Shown piece after piece: positions 25,111 through 34,021 of a stretch of DNA of 49,107 bases. The position numbers and the translations under genes are program-made. The notes under the pieces were generated by a model. That model was given only the letters and a program-made list of their open reading frames with translations. It was not told the DNA's origin and did no database searches. The stretch covers positions 1-49,107 of the forward strand of contig CACZMF010000017.1 of assembly GCA_902782225.1 (NCBI GenBank), read 5' to 3'. Numbering within the stretch: position 1 is the stretch's first letter; each line of letters opens with the position of its first letter. This stretch comes from an uncultured Bacteroidia bacterium (lineage in GTDB: Bacteria; Bacteroidota; Bacteroidia; Bacteroidales; UBA932).

Positions 25111-25785
25111 ATGAGCATTTGGATAATACTGATTGCCGTGATGGTGCTTTCCTTCATCATCCAGCGAGTCCTTCAACGCAAGTTTAACAAGTATTCCGAA
25201 GTGCCGTCGCCTGGCGGACTGACCGGTGCGGAAGTTGCGCGCCTGATGCTGGAACGGAACGGGATCCACGACGTGGAAGTCATTTCCATCGACGGCAAGC
25301 TGACCGATCATTACAACCCCGAGGATGCCACCATAAACCTCAGCAGGGACGTGTATGCCGGCAGGAGCGTCGCCGCCTGCGCTGTAGCCGCCCATGAAAC
25401 GGGCCACGCGATACAGCACGCCAAGGGTTATGGCCCCCTGCGCCTTCGCACCGCCCTGGTGCCCGTGGTCACTTTTGCCAACAACACCGTGCAGTGGGTG
25501 CTGCTTCTGGGCGTGATCCTTATAAATCTCACCCCTGCGCTGCTCTGGGCCGGCATCGCATTGTTCGCCATGACCACATTCTTCAGTTTCGTGACCCTGC
25601 CGGTGGAGATAAATGCGAGTTCACGCGCCGTGGAGTGGCTGACCAGTGAAGGTGTGCTGGATGCGCAGACCAGGCCGATGGCGGTAGATGCCCTGAAATG
25701 GGCCGCCTACACCTACGTGATTGCCGCCATAGGATCCCTCGCCACGCTTCTCTACTACATCGCGGTCGCGAACAGCCGCCGTTAA
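25111..25785 (+). CDS. YugP-like zinc-dependent membrane peptidase
   Basis: A 224-residue protein with an N-terminal membrane helix, the zinc motif HETGH in AVAAHETGHAIQHA, then two or three further hydrophobic segments and a final membrane helix. This is the layout of the neutral zinc metallopeptidase family typified by YugP. The start at 25111 puts the first helix at the N-terminus. Its function is not established in the family. Its stop overlaps the manA stop on the other strand by 4 bp. Confidence 0.85.
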   Translation: MSIWIILIAVMVLSFIIQRVLQRKFNKYSEVPSPGGLTGAEVARLMLERNGIHDVEVISIDGKLTDHYNPEDATINLSRDVYAGRSVAACAVAAHETGHAIQHAKGYGPLRLRTALVPVVTFANNTVQWVLLLGVILINLTPALLWAGIALFAMTTFFSFVTLPVEINASSRAVEWLTSEGVLDAQTRPMAVDALKWAAYTYVIAAIGSLATLLYYIAVANSRR

Positions 25786-26762
25786 GCGGAAAGGTAACTG
25801 TCTTTTTCTTCCCTGGGGGCTACTGTGGTCTCCAGGATTATCGTGTCCCTGTCCGTGGGCACGAGCAGGAAATCGGGGCACTCTGCGGGCACCAGCATGG
25901 TCTGCCCGGCCTCGAGGGGGAAGCGCGCGGTCTGCCCCAGCACCTCGATCTGCACGGAAGCCTCGCCCTGCAGACAGGAGTAGAGTATGAAGGAGTCGAA
26001 TTTCTCGCTGTAGATGTGCAGGGGGTCCGTGAGGCGCAGTTTCGTGACGGTGAATTCCGGTATGTCGACAAGTTTCTGCACGATGTCGCTTCCGGCTTCC
26101 GGCTTCTCCGGGGGAGTCCAGGCCCCGTAGTCTATGAAGTCCAGCGCATCCACGAGGCCGAGCGAGGGATCGAATTCCTCTTCGCTGACTTCCTGTCCCC
26201 AGCCGCACAGGCAGAAGTCCAGGGGGGAAGATTCGCTGATTTCCATTATCTCAATGTCTCCGGATGCCGCATGGGGCACGCCCGGACGTATGTGGAAGAA
26301 CTGTCCAGCCACTGGCACGGTCTTATGCAGCAGCCCCTCTATGCTGGAATCCAGGCACTTGGAATACACTTCGGAAGCATCAGTAGGGCGCTCGAAGCCG
26401 GTCATCACGCATGCGTCCGCTCCCGCCTTCAGCACATACCATAGTTTCTCCCGGCCGAGGAAGTCGTAGCGCTGCTCTGCGATTTCGGCCCCGGGGTGGA
26501 CGCGGAGGGGCATTTTCCCCTTCACGCGGATGTGCTTCACCTGCACGGGGAACTGCCGTCCCCAGAACTGATACACGTTGTCTCCGACCACGCGGTCCAT
26601 ATAGGTGTCCATCACTTCGCTGACCGCATTTCCTGCGAGCCAGCCGTCCCACACCAGGGAATCGCGGTAGCCGAGGTCGGCAATCTTGAACTCGTCGCTG
26701 CCCCAGCTGTATTCGTCCAGCAGCGTGCAGAAGCGCAGGGGATATAATTTCTTTTCTTCCAT
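25782..26762 (-). CDS. manA: Mannose-6-phosphate isomerase, class I
   Basis: A 326-residue type I phosphomannose isomerase. Metal-site segments are visible: VQVKHIRVKGKMPLRVHP (Q and H ligands), REKLWYVL (glutamate ligand region) and RPGVPHAASG (C-side histidine). It interconverts mannose-6-phosphate and fructose-6-phosphate, joining the same pool as mannitol and glucosamine catabolism upstream in the window. The ATG at 26762 is selected because the -7 box at 26781-26788 excludes the longer start at 26783. Confidence 0.9.
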   Translation of the reverse strand: MEEKKLYPLRFCTLLDEYSWGSDEFKIADLGYRDSLVWDGWLAGNAVSEVMDTYMDRVVGDNVYQFWGRQFPVQVKHIRVKGKMPLRVHPGAEIAEQRYDFLGREKLWYVLKAGADACVMTGFERPTDASEVYSKCLDSSIEGLLHKTVPVAGQFFHIRPGVPHAASGDIEIMEISESSPLDFCLCGWGQEVSEEEFDPSLGLVDALDFIDYGAWTPPEKPEAGSDIVQKLVDIPEFTVTKLRLTDPLHIYSEKFDSFILYSCLQGEASVQIEVLGQTARFPLEAGQTMLVPAECPDFLLVPTDRDTIILETTVAPREEKDSYLSA

Positions 26763-26780
26763 TTTCCAGTTTTTATGACG

Positions 26781-26788
26781 CAAAAATA
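26781..26788 (-). promoter_or_regulatory. -7 box TATTTTTG of manA
   Basis: TAnnTTTG-type box on the minus strand, 18 nt before the chosen ATG. It also overlaps the alternative start codon at 26783, ruling that one out. Confidence 0.5.
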
Positions 26789-26815
26789 CGGAAAAAACAG
26801 TATATTGCGAATATT

Positions 26816-27391
26816 ATGAAAGGGATCAACATATTTCTTGCCGACGGTTTCGAAGATGTCGAAGCTCTCGCGACCAATGACGTCCTGCGCAGGGGCGGTC
26901 TGGACGTCAATATAATATCCATCTATGACGAGACCTCCGTGGTCAGTTCTCATGGTATCAATGTCGAGGCCGGTTTCACCCTGGACGAGGTTGACCTGGA
27001 AGCGGCTCCCGACGGCCCCGGCGACTTTATGATTTTCCCGGGAGGCATGCCCGGCACCCGCAATCTTGCCTCCTGCGAGCCTCTTATGGAAGCAATGCGC
27101 AGGCACTATGCTTCCGGCGGCTCCCTTGCCGCAATCTGCGCCGCCCCCGGACTGGTGCTCAGTCAGCTGGATAGTCTCAAGGGCATAGAATTCACCTGCT
27201 TCGACGGCTTCCAGGATGCTCCTCAGGCCAAGGGTGCCGTGTTCACTCCCAAGCCGGCGGTGCGCAGCGGCCGGATAATCACCGGGCGCAGTGCAGGGCA
27301 CGCAGTCAGTTTCGGTCTCGAAATCCTTGGCTTTCTCTGCCCGGAAAGAGTGGAAGAAGTCAAAACCGCTATGTATCTATGGACAGTATAA
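26816..27391 (+). CDS. DJ-1/PfpI-family protein
   Basis: A 191-residue protein of the DJ-1/ThiJ subgroup: it begins GINIFLADGFEDVEA and has the nucleophile-elbow cysteine in AAICAAPGLVL, plus the conserved FPGGMPGT loop. Members include protein/nucleotide deglycases, chaperones and amidotransferase-like enzymes; the activity here is unknown. The gene overlaps the following S4 gene by 13 bp. The upstream TATATTG is only a partial promoter match. Confidence 0.88.
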   Translation: MKGINIFLADGFEDVEALATNDVLRRGGLDVNIISIYDETSVVSSHGINVEAGFTLDEVDLEAAPDGPGDFMIFPGGMPGTRNLASCEPLMEAMRRHYASGGSLAAICAAPGLVLSQLDSLKGIEFTCFDGFQDAPQAKGAVFTPKPAVRSGRIITGRSAGHAVSFGLEILGFLCPERVEEVKTAMYLWTV

Positions 27392-27759
27392 GAATCGACA
27401 AATACCTTTGGGCCATACGCGTCTACAAGACGCGCAGCGAGGCCACGGACGCTTGCGGAGGCAACAAGGTCCGCGTGGGCGGAGCCGTGGCAAAGCCCAG
27501 CAAGGCCGTCAAGATCGGAGACGAGATCGAAGTCCACAAAGGCCCCGCAGTGCTGACCTACAAGGTGCTCCAGCTTGCCGAGAACCGCATGGGAGCTCAG
27601 TTGGTGCCCGATTATGCCCAGGACCTCACGCCCGAATCCGAGCGGGCGAAATTCCACGCCCCGAAGGAGACCATAGTACTCAAGCGCGACAAGGGGGCCG
27701 GCCGTCCCACGAAAAAGGACCGCCGCGTGCTGGATGCCTTGATGGATATGCTGGATTAA
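27379..27759 (+). CDS. RNA-binding S4-domain protein (Hsp15 type)
   Basis: A 126-residue protein with an N-terminal S4 domain (IRIDKYLWAIRVYKTRS, residues about 3-65) and a basic C-terminal tail (KGAGRPTKKDRR), the organisation of Hsp15, which binds stalled 50S subunits carrying nascent chains. It starts within the DJ-1 gene (13-bp overlap), implying translational coupling, and its stop overlaps that of the convergent permease gene by 4 bp. Confidence 0.88.
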   Translation: MDSIRIDKYLWAIRVYKTRSEATDACGGNKVRVGGAVAKPSKAVKIGDEIEVHKGPAVLTYKVLQLAENRMGAQLVPDYAQDLTPESERAKFHAPKETIVLKRDKGAGRPTKKDRRVLDALMDMLD

Positions 27760-28949
27760 CGCTTCCTTGCGGCGAACAGCGCCACGCCTAGCCCTGTGAG
27801 CGCCACTCCCGCAACGGTCAGGAGCACGTCCGTGAATTTCACGACCACTGGATAGGCGGTCACTATGAAGCTGCCCGGCATCTTCACGAATCCGAAGTGC
27901 TGCTGCAGTAGCGCCAGCGCTATGCCGGCAATAAGGCCCACTGCCAGCCCGCTCAGCGAAATAAGCCACCCCTCCAGTACGAAGATACGCCGCACCAGCG
28001 TGTCCGTGGCGCCCATTGCCCGCAGGGTTTCGATGTCGTCCTCCTTCTCGATGATGAGCATAGACAGGGAACCGTAGATGTTGAGGGCCACGATGAGCAC
28101 CACGAAGATAAGGATAAGGAACACCGCCGCCTTTTCGTACTTCATCATCTTGAAGAGCGTGGGTTCCTGCTCGTATCGGTCAAGGAGTTGGCACCGGGCA
28201 GCGTAGTCACGCTTGAAGCGCTTCACGGCCCGGGGGCTGTTGTCCTTCAGGTGGATTTCCACCCCGCTGACGAGGTCCTCGCCCCCGCCCAGCAGGGAGC
28301 GCACGATATGCAGGGGCACGATGACGAGTTCGGCATCCTTGTCGCTGCTGATGGTCAGGATGCCCGACGGGAACACCCTGGCGCTGCGGGCGGAGGACGT
28401 GGGATCGCTTATTGAAATCCCGGCTTCACGGTCCGGGTAGTACAGCATAAGGGGATCGGTGAAACGGGGGTGCAGGCCCAGTTTCGAAGCCACGCCTGAA
28501 CCGACCGCCGCAAGGGCAAGGTCGCCCCTGCGCAGCTGGAAAACGCCTTCGGTGACGTGCTTTCCTATGTCGCTGAAACTGGCAAAATCGTCTTCCACAC
28601 CCTTGACCCTTGCTATGCACTGCTTCCCTGCATAGGTCAGGAATACATTGTCTTCAAGGGTAAACTGCAGGCTTTCAACCCTTTGGTCCTCGCAGAGGCG
28701 GTCGATGAGGGAGGAGTCCGGGACGAACTTGGCCACTCCTCCGGGACCCGTCATCAGCAGGTCGGGGGAGATGTCGCCGAGGTTCTTGCGGATAATGTCG
28801 TCGAAGCCGTTATAGACGCTGAGGATGAGGATAAGGGCAGCTGTGCCTATAGCCATCCCGATGGCGCTGATCGCTGAAATGACGTTGATTACGTTGTGGG
28901 ATTTCTTTGCGAACAGGTACCGGCGCGCTATGAACAGCGGAAAATTCAT
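27756..28949 (-). CDS. ABC transporter permease, LolC/LolE-FtsX type
   Basis: A 397-residue permease with one N-terminal membrane helix, a large periplasmic MacB-like domain (about 50-260) and three C-terminal helices of the FtsX domain (FLILIFVVLIVALNIYGSLSML; VGLIAGIALALL; VAGVALTGLGVALF). LolC/E homologues extract lipoproteins from the inner membrane for delivery outward. No ATPase (LolD) gene is adjacent. It starts 4 bp inside the rbfA end, so it is third in the tyrS-rbfA unit. Confidence 0.85.
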   Translation of the reverse strand: MNFPLFIARRYLFAKKSHNVINVISAISAIGMAIGTAALILILSVYNGFDDIIRKNLGDISPDLLMTGPGGVAKFVPDSSLIDRLCEDQRVESLQFTLEDNVFLTYAGKQCIARVKGVEDDFASFSDIGKHVTEGVFQLRRGDLALAAVGSGVASKLGLHPRFTDPLMLYYPDREAGISISDPTSSARSARVFPSGILTISSDKDAELVIVPLHIVRSLLGGGEDLVSGVEIHLKDNSPRAVKRFKRDYAARCQLLDRYEQEPTLFKMMKYEKAAVFLILIFVVLIVALNIYGSLSMLIIEKEDDIETLRAMGATDTLVRRIFVLEGWLISLSGLAVGLIAGIALALLQQHFGFVKMPGSFIVTAYPVVVKFTDVLLTVAGVALTGLGVALFAARKR

Positions 28950-29296
28950 TTGCGTAGGAGTTCGTCGATGTGTTCGGCGTAGTCCAGGGTGGTGTCGAGC
29001 AGGAAGTCGATCTCCGGCACGATGCGGAGCTGGGAGGCAACCTGGCGGCCGAGTTCTCCGCGCAGGGCTTTTTTATTCTCCTCGAGTATCTGCATCACGG
29101 AAGCCTGCTTCGCGGAGGGGAAAATGCTCACGAAGACCTTCGCTATGCTCAGGTCGGGACTGATGCGCACTTCGCTGACGGTGACCATGGCACCTCCGAA
29201 GACGGCCATTCCCTTGCTGCGTATGATTTCGGCAAGGTCGCGCTGGATCTCCCGCGCCACCTTGAGCTGGCGGGTGCCTGCAGGTTTGTTATCCAT
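28946..29296 (-). CDS. rbfA: Ribosome-binding factor A
   Basis: A 116-residue KH-fold protein of the RbfA family: it starts [17 protein letters not shown] and has the strand [20 protein letters not shown], both typical. It assists late 30S maturation near the 16S rRNA 5' end. Its start overlaps the tyrS end by 8 bp and its end overlaps the permease start by 4 bp, consistent with a coupled operon. Confidence 0.92.
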   Translation of the reverse strand: MDNKPAGTRQLKVAREIQRDLAEIIRSKGMAVFGGAMVTVSEVRISPDLSIAKVFVSIFPSAKQASVMQILEENKKALRGELGRQVASQLRIVPEIDFLLDTTLDYAEHIDELLRK

Positions 29297-30581
29297 TGAT
29301 CTTGATTATGTAGTAATCCTTCTTGCCCTTCTGGGCGAGTATGTATTTGCCGTCGATGATGTCGGCTTCGGAGAGGGAGCCGCCGAAATCGGTGAACTTC
29401 TCCTTGTTGATGCTGAATCCGTTGCCCTGGATCATCTTGCGCGCCTCTCCCTTGGAGGGGAAGATGGAGGTCTCGACTGCGAGGGCCTCAAGTATGCCGA
29501 CAGGGAGCTTGGAACGGTCCATTTCGAAAGTGGGCACTCCGTCGAACACCTCCAGGAAAGTCTTCTCGTCGAGTTTGCGGAGGTCGTCGGAAGTGGCTTT
29601 CCCGAAGAGGATTCCGGATGCGCGGACTGCATTGTCGTATTCTGCCTGGCCGTGCACCATCACGGTGACTTCGCGGGCGAGGAGCTGCTGGAGGGTGCGG
29701 CGCTCGGGAGCGGCCCTGTGCTCTTCGATGGCAGCTTCTATGGTCTCGCGGTCGAGCAGGGTGAAAATCTTTATGTAGCGCTCGGCGTCGCTGTCGCTGA
29801 CGTTGAGCCAGAACTGGTAGAACTGGTAGGGGCTCGTGCGGGCCGGGTCGAGCCAGATGTTGCCCTTCTCGGTCTTGCCGAATTTGCCGCCGTCGGCCTT
29901 GGTGATGAGGGGACAGGTCAGGCCGAATGCCTCTCCCGCGCCGGTGCGGCGTATGAGTTCCGTGCCGGTGGTGATGTTGCCCCACTGGTCGGCGCCGCCG
30001 AGCTGGAGGCGGACGTTGTGGTGGCGGTAGAGATACAGGAAATCGTAGCCCTGGAGCAGCTGGTAGGTGAATTCGGTGAATGACATGCCCTCGGAGGAGT
30101 CGCGGCTGAGGCGCTTCTTCACGGAGTCCTTGCTCATCATGTAGTTGACAGTGATGAGCTTGCCGATGTCGCGGGTGAAGTTGATGAAGGTGTAGTCCTT
30201 CATCCAGTCATAGTTGTTGACGAGTTCGGCCTTGTTGGGGGCGTCGGACTCGAAGTCGAGGAACTTGCTGAGCTGGGCCTTGATGCAGGCCACGTTGTGG
30301 GCGAGGGTGGCTTCGTCCAGAAGGTTGCGCTCCTGGCTCTTCATCGAAGGGTCGCCGATCATGCCGGTGGCTCCGCCGACGAGGGCGTAGGGCTTGTTGC
30401 CACAAGCCTGGAAGTGCTTGAGTATCATTATGCTGACGAGGTGCCCGATGTGGAGCGAGTCTCCCGTGGGATCGATCCCCACATATGCGGACATGGGACC
30501 TTTTTTCATCTCTTCTTCGGTGCCCGGCATAATGTCGTGGATCATTCCTCTCCACTTAAGCTCTTGTACAAAATTTTTCAT
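29289..30581 (-). CDS. tyrS: Tyrosyl-tRNA synthetase
   Basis: A 430-residue class I synthetase with the HIGH-type motif in [10 protein letters not shown], tyrosine-recognition segments ([23 protein letters not shown]), the KMSKS-type motif KFGKT and a C-terminal S4 domain. It charges tRNA-Tyr. The ATG at 30581 is taken as start because it matches the family N-terminus ([12 protein letters not shown]); the longer frame only adds nine residues. It is divergent from tpiA and leads the tyrS-rbfA-permease unit. Confidence 0.96.
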   Translation of the reverse strand: MKNFVQELKWRGMIHDIMPGTEEEMKKGPMSAYVGIDPTGDSLHIGHLVSIMILKHFQACGNKPYALVGGATGMIGDPSMKSQERNLLDEATLAHNVACIKAQLSKFLDFESDAPNKAELVNNYDWMKDYTFINFTRDIGKLITVNYMMSKDSVKKRLSRDSSEGMSFTEFTYQLLQGYDFLYLYRHHNVRLQLGGADQWGNITTGTELIRRTGAGEAFGLTCPLITKADGGKFGKTEKGNIWLDPARTSPYQFYQFWLNVSDSDAERYIKIFTLLDRETIEAAIEEHRAAPERRTLQQLLAREVTVMVHGQAEYDNAVRASGILFGKATSDDLRKLDEKTFLEVFDGVPTFEMDRSKLPVGILEALAVETSIFPSKGEARKMIQGNGFSINKEKFTDFGGSLSEADIIDGKYILAQKGKKDYYIIKING

Positions 30582-30625
30582 ATCACATATCTTATAATTA
30601 ATCTGCAAATTTGGGCAATTATTAC

Positions 30626-30633
30626 TAAATTTG
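30626..30633 (+). promoter_or_regulatory. Candidate -7 box of tpiA (TAAATTTG)
   Basis: TAnnTTTG match 104 nt before the tpiA ATG. Transcription from here would give a leader of about 100 nt that includes the entire 24-bp inverted repeat at 30656-30719. Confidence 0.5.
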
Positions 30634-30655
30634 CAATCTGTAAAAGAAAAATTAC

Positions 30656-30719
30656 AGCCTGCAGGCCCGCCGGAGGCCCATAAAACATGGGAAAAGGGCC
30701 TCCGGCGGGCCTGCAGGCT
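30656..30719. repeat. Long perfect inverted repeat (24-bp arms, 16-bp spacer)
   Basis: Arms at 30656-30679 and 30696-30719 are exact reverse complements and very GC-rich. Each arm itself contains the palindrome GCCTGCAGGC. It lies between divergent tyrS and tpiA, within the presumed tpiA leader and ending 18 nt before its ATG. No T-run follows, so it is not an ordinary terminator. It could form a very stable RNA hairpin or a DNA cruciform. Confidence 0.9.
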
Positions 30720-30737
30720 ATAAAAGAATATTTAAAT

Positions 30738-31493
30738 ATGAGAAAGAAAATTGTTGCGGGAAACTGGAAAATGAACACCACCGTTCCCGAGGGCGTTGAG
30801 CTCGCCAAGGCTGTCGTCGCCGCTTCCGGCGAAGTGCCTGCCGATGTGAAATTGATTATCGCTACTCCTTTCACCCACCTCTATCCCATCGCCGAGGTGG
30901 TCAAGGGCACGCGCGTAGGCCTTTCCGCAGAGAACTGCGCCGACAAGGAGAAGGGCGCCTACACCGGTGAGATATCTGCCGCTATGCTCGCATCCGTGGG
31001 ATGCCAGTACACTATACTCGGCCACTCCGAGCGCCGTCAGTACTATGGCGAGACCGATGAGAAGCTCATCGAAAAGACCCGCCTGGCCCTCGCAAACGGC
31101 CTGGATGTCATCCTCTGCGTGGGTGAGAATCTTGAGGAGCGCGAGGCCGGCCGCCACTTCGAGGTCTGCGAAGCCCAGATCAAGAATGTCCTCTACAACT
31201 TCACCGAGGAGGACATGAAGCACATCATCGTGGCCTATGAGCCCGTCTGGGCTATCGGCACAGGCAAGACCGCCACTGCAGAGCAGGCCGAGGAAATCCA
31301 CGCCTTCATCCGCAAAACTATCGCTGCCAAGTTCGGCGCCGAGGTCGCTGAAGACACGACAATCCTCTACGGCGGATCCTGCAAGCCTTCCAATGCGCCT
31401 GAGCTGTTCGCCCAGAAAGATATTGACGGTGGATTGATCGGCGGCGCAGCCCTTAAGGCAGCCGATTTCATTGGTATCGCCGTGTCATTCTAA
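30738..31493 (+). CDS. tpiA: Triosephosphate isomerase
   Basis: A 251-residue TIM barrel of normal length. It carries the substrate lysine in AGNWKMN, the electrophilic histidine in LGHSERRQY, the catalytic glutamate loop [11 protein letters not shown] and the phosphate-binding ends LYGGS and GGAAL. It interconverts dihydroxyacetone phosphate and glyceraldehyde-3-phosphate in glycolysis. The ATG at 30738 matches the family N-terminus; the longer frame would start inside the hairpin. Its stop overlaps the convergent lipoprotein gene end. Confidence 0.97.
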   Translation: MRKKIVAGNWKMNTTVPEGVELAKAVVAASGEVPADVKLIIATPFTHLYPIAEVVKGTRVGLSAENCADKEKGAYTGEISAAMLASVGCQYTILGHSERRQYYGETDEKLIEKTRLALANGLDVILCVGENLEEREAGRHFEVCEAQIKNVLYNFTEEDMKHIIVAYEPVWAIGTGKTATAEQAEEIHAFIRKTIAAKFGAEVAEDTTILYGGSCKPSNAPELFAQKDIDGGLIGGAALKAADFIGIAVSF

Positions 31494-31898
31494 CACCCGC
31501 ACGACGGCGGCCGTTCTCCTGCCGGCGTCGCAAAGCCAGATAAGGTCACCCTTGATGCGTTTCGCTTCGAGGGTGATTTTTTTTCTGCTCCTTTCCCCGT
31601 CGGTGCTGCTCCAATAGACGTCGGCCACGGCCGTGTCTCCCTCGGCCTGTGGAATGACGTCCAGCTCGACCACGAAATAATCGAGCATGGTGTCGGTGTG
31701 GGAGCGGAAACTGCCGCGCTGCCGGTTGAAAGACAACTGGCAGAACGTGTCGTCGTGAACGAAGACCCTGACCCCGTCCAGTTCGAGGCGCACGGTCTCG
31801 TCTTTGACAAAGGCGTCAAGGGCGGTGGTGCCGTTGGGGCTGCAGGCGCAGGCTGCGGCAAAGGCGGCAAGGGCGGCAAACAATAGTCTGGCTTTCAT
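31485..31898 (-). CDS. Small putative lipoprotein (unknown function)
   Basis: A 137-residue protein with a signal peptide and probable lipobox (AAACAC); the rest is a beta-rich domain of about 110 residues with no motif I recognise. Its start overlaps the M6 protease stop by 4 bp, so it is translated with the protease and may act with it at the envelope (inference). Its 3' end overlaps the tpiA end on the other strand by 9 bp. Confidence 0.7.
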   Translation of the reverse strand: MKARLLFAALAAFAAACACSPNGTTALDAFVKDETVRLELDGVRVFVHDDTFCQLSFNRQRGSFRSHTDTMLDYFVVELDVIPQAEGDTAVADVYWSSTDGERSRKKITLEAKRIKGDLIWLCDAGRRTAAVVRVLE

Positions 31899-33616
31899 CG
31901 TACGACGATTTTTTTTGTGATTATTTCCACGGAGCCGTCCCGGTAGCGTATTTCGGCCCTGAGGGTGCCGTCGGACTCAAAATGCCAGAATCCGTCGGTG
32001 CTGCGTCTGATGGGTTCTCCGTTGAAGAACCAGTCCACAGACACTGCTCCTTCCGCGTTGTAGATGCGCATCGGGAAGGAACTCCCGGAGACGAAGCTTC
32101 CGTCCGGCCTTCGTTCGTTTTGGTTGAAATACATGAACGGACGCAAACCGCTTTTGTAGCTCTTGGTGGTGAAGCGCCGTATGGTCGAGTATCTTTTCCC
32201 GTCTTCGCAATTTGCCACGATCTGCACTTCATAGTCCGTGGCCGGCTGAAGGTTCTCGAGGACAACGCCGAAGCGACCGTCTTCCTGTATTGGAGTAGCG
32301 CTGCTTTTCAAGGCGGACGGCCGTTTGTCTGTCGCGGGATGCCAGAATGCCTCGAGGCTCGTGATGTTGAGCGCGTTGTCAGTGATTCCGCTGAAGATGG
32401 CAGCATCCTGGAACACCTGGCTGGAGAACAGGATGATCGGGGAAATCAGGCGGAATTCCACGTAGCCGTATTCCGTTATCCTGATATTGTCTATGGCTTG
32501 TTCGGAAAGCTCTCCGCTCCAGTAATGGAAAGACGGGTCGGTCTCCGAACTGAATGAGTCATGTCCGGGTTGAGGGAAAAACACCTTGCTTATATCCCTG
32601 GTGCCCGGCGTGGCTTCAATGACGCGGGCGCACAAATGTTCCGGCCTGCAGTTCACCTGGTTGTGCTCCCAACGCTCCCTGGCAGTCAGGTTGCGCATGA
32701 AATAGTCGGAATACCAGGAGTTGTTGGAGGATTTGTCGATGTGGTAGATCACCAATCCTTCTCCGCCGATTCCTGCATCCCAGCCTTCGGGCTTCCTGTA
32801 TTCCAGCAGGAAATACTCGTCTTCGTTGTTGCTGTCTATGCGCAGGTATTCCTTGCTGCTCCCGACCGGATGGAGTTTGAGATAGCCGTATCCGATTGTG
32901 ACCGGCTTGCCGATGCCGAGGATTTCCAGTTCTATGGCGCTGAAATTCGGAGGCGTCGGCTGATTCTTGGACATGATTCCGTTGTCCATGAGGGAGAGGA
33001 CGCCCCACAGGCCGGCGGTTGTGCCGCCGCTGCCCGCCCCGTCTGTGTCGTAGAGGTCCGGCAGTCCCAGGCTATGGGCGAATTCATGGCAGAATACGGC
33101 CATGGAGGAGGTTTCGGCGCACACGGTGAAGCTGTCCACCGTCTTGCCCCCGGCCTGGATTGTGCCTCCGCGTTCCGAGAGGTAGCCCTGCTGGGGCCAC
33201 AGGTGGTCGGCGCCTGCGCCGTCTGATTCAGAACCGCCTGCTGCAATGATGCAGACGTTGTCGATGATGCCGTCCGAGTCGTTGTCGTAGGTGCTCCAGT
33301 CGACCTGCAGGGCGGAGCAGGCTTCGCGCACCAGATCCCCCAGCCTTTCGTCCCTGCGGACGGACGAATTAGCGCCGTACCAGGCATAATTCCTGGAGAG
33401 GCGCACCACGGGGGCGATATCGAAATTTATTGTCGGTCCGTAGGTGAACTGGTCGTTGAGATAGTCTCTGGATCTCTCGATTTTCACGACCACTCCGGTG
33501 TACCGGTCAGAGAAATAACTGTCGCTGAATTCCACCGGAATCACAATTCCCCGGTATCCCACAGCGCCTGCGGCGAGGGGGAGGAAAGCTAATATGGTGA
33601 AAATCAAGCGTTTCAT
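31895..33616 (-). CDS. Secreted M6-family metalloprotease
   Basis: A 573-residue exported protein. The ATG at 33616 gives a clean signal peptide (MKRLIFTILAFLPLAAGAVG); the longer frame start does not. The M6 zinc motif is CHEFAHSLGLPDLYD (HExxHxxGxxD), preceded by the calcium-binding-like DNDSDGIIDN. C-terminal to the catalytic domain is a beta-sandwich, fibronectin-like region (ATDYEVQIVANCEDG) and a last domain ending [10 protein letters not shown]6 enzymes (InhA-like) degrade extracellular proteins; the target is unknown. The small lipoprotein is coupled downstream. Confidence 0.88.
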   Translation of the reverse strand: MKRLIFTILAFLPLAAGAVGYRGIVIPVEFSDSYFSDRYTGVVVKIERSRDYLNDQFTYGPTINFDIAPVVRLSRNYAWYGANSSVRRDERLGDLVREACSALQVDWSTYDNDSDGIIDNVCIIAAGGSESDGAGADHLWPQQGYLSERGGTIQAGGKTVDSFTVCAETSSMAVFCHEFAHSLGLPDLYDTDGAGSGGTTAGLWGVLSLMDNGIMSKNQPTPPNFSAIELEILGIGKPVTIGYGYLKLHPVGSSKEYLRIDSNNEDEYFLLEYRKPEGWDAGIGGEGLVIYHIDKSSNNSWYSDYFMRNLTARERWEHNQVNCRPEHLCARVIEATPGTRDISKVFFPQPGHDSFSSETDPSFHYWSGELSEQAIDNIRITEYGYVEFRLISPIILFSSQVFQDAAIFSGITDNALNITSLEAFWHPATDKRPSALKSSATPIQEDGRFGVVLENLQPATDYEVQIVANCEDGKRYSTIRRFTTKSYKSGLRPFMYFNQNERRPDGSFVSGSSFPMRIYNAEGAVSVDWFFNGEPIRRSTDGFWHFESDGTLRAEIRYRDGSVEIITKKIVVR

Positions 33617-33639
33617 AGTAGGAAACAGGTAGAGATGCA

Positions 33640-33671
33640 AAAGGCCGGTAACCTCGCGGCTCCCGACCTTT
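33640..33671 (-). terminator. Terminator of the histone-like gene
   Basis: On the minus strand a 9-bp stem with one G-U pair (AAAGGTCGG with CCGGCCTTT) and a 14-nt loop ends in TTTT. It sits between the histone-like gene and the M6 protease start. Confidence 0.6.
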
Positions 33672-33747
33672 AAACGTGTACTAAAACCTAAACCTGCATA
33701 ATAGATGCAAATGGTTTTAGAAACGTTGCATCAAAATGCAAAAAAAA

Positions 33748-33924
33748 TTATTTTTTTGCTTCAGCAACGGAAACCTTGCGGAATTCCTTGAGATCCTTCA
33801 TCAGCTCAAGAGCGGCTTTGCGGGCGCGTGAGCCAGCGGCTTTGTTACCTTTGACAACCTGAGCCTCAGCATTGACCTTGAATGCCTCAATGTTGGCGTT
33901 GATTTTTTCAACAAGTGCTTTCAT
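33748..33924 (-). CDS. Histone H1-like small DNA-binding protein
   Basis: A 58-residue basic protein (starts MKALVEKINANIEAFKVNAEA, contains KGNKAAGSRARKAALELM). It matches the short histone H1/Hc1-like proteins widespread in Bacteroidetes, in which a helical N-terminus is followed by an Ala/Lys-rich segment. It is expected to associate with nucleoid DNA. The gene is below the size cut-off of many callers. A hairpin terminator follows about 75 nt after the stop. Confidence 0.85.
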   Translation of the reverse strand: MKALVEKINANIEAFKVNAEAQVVKGNKAAGSRARKAALELMKDLKEFRKVSVAEAKK

Positions 33925-34021
33925 AAAAAATACGTATTAAAATGTTTTGGTGTTAATGTCTAAAACCTGCGCAAGTTAGAAATATTTTTTGAAATAACAA
34001 TTCTTTTTTCGAGAAAATAAC

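Noticed and set aside
30656-30719. Invertible promoter switch of the Bacteroidales type
   Set aside because: The arms enclose only 16 bp with no -7 box and no nearby invertase, too small for a phase-variable promoter segment.
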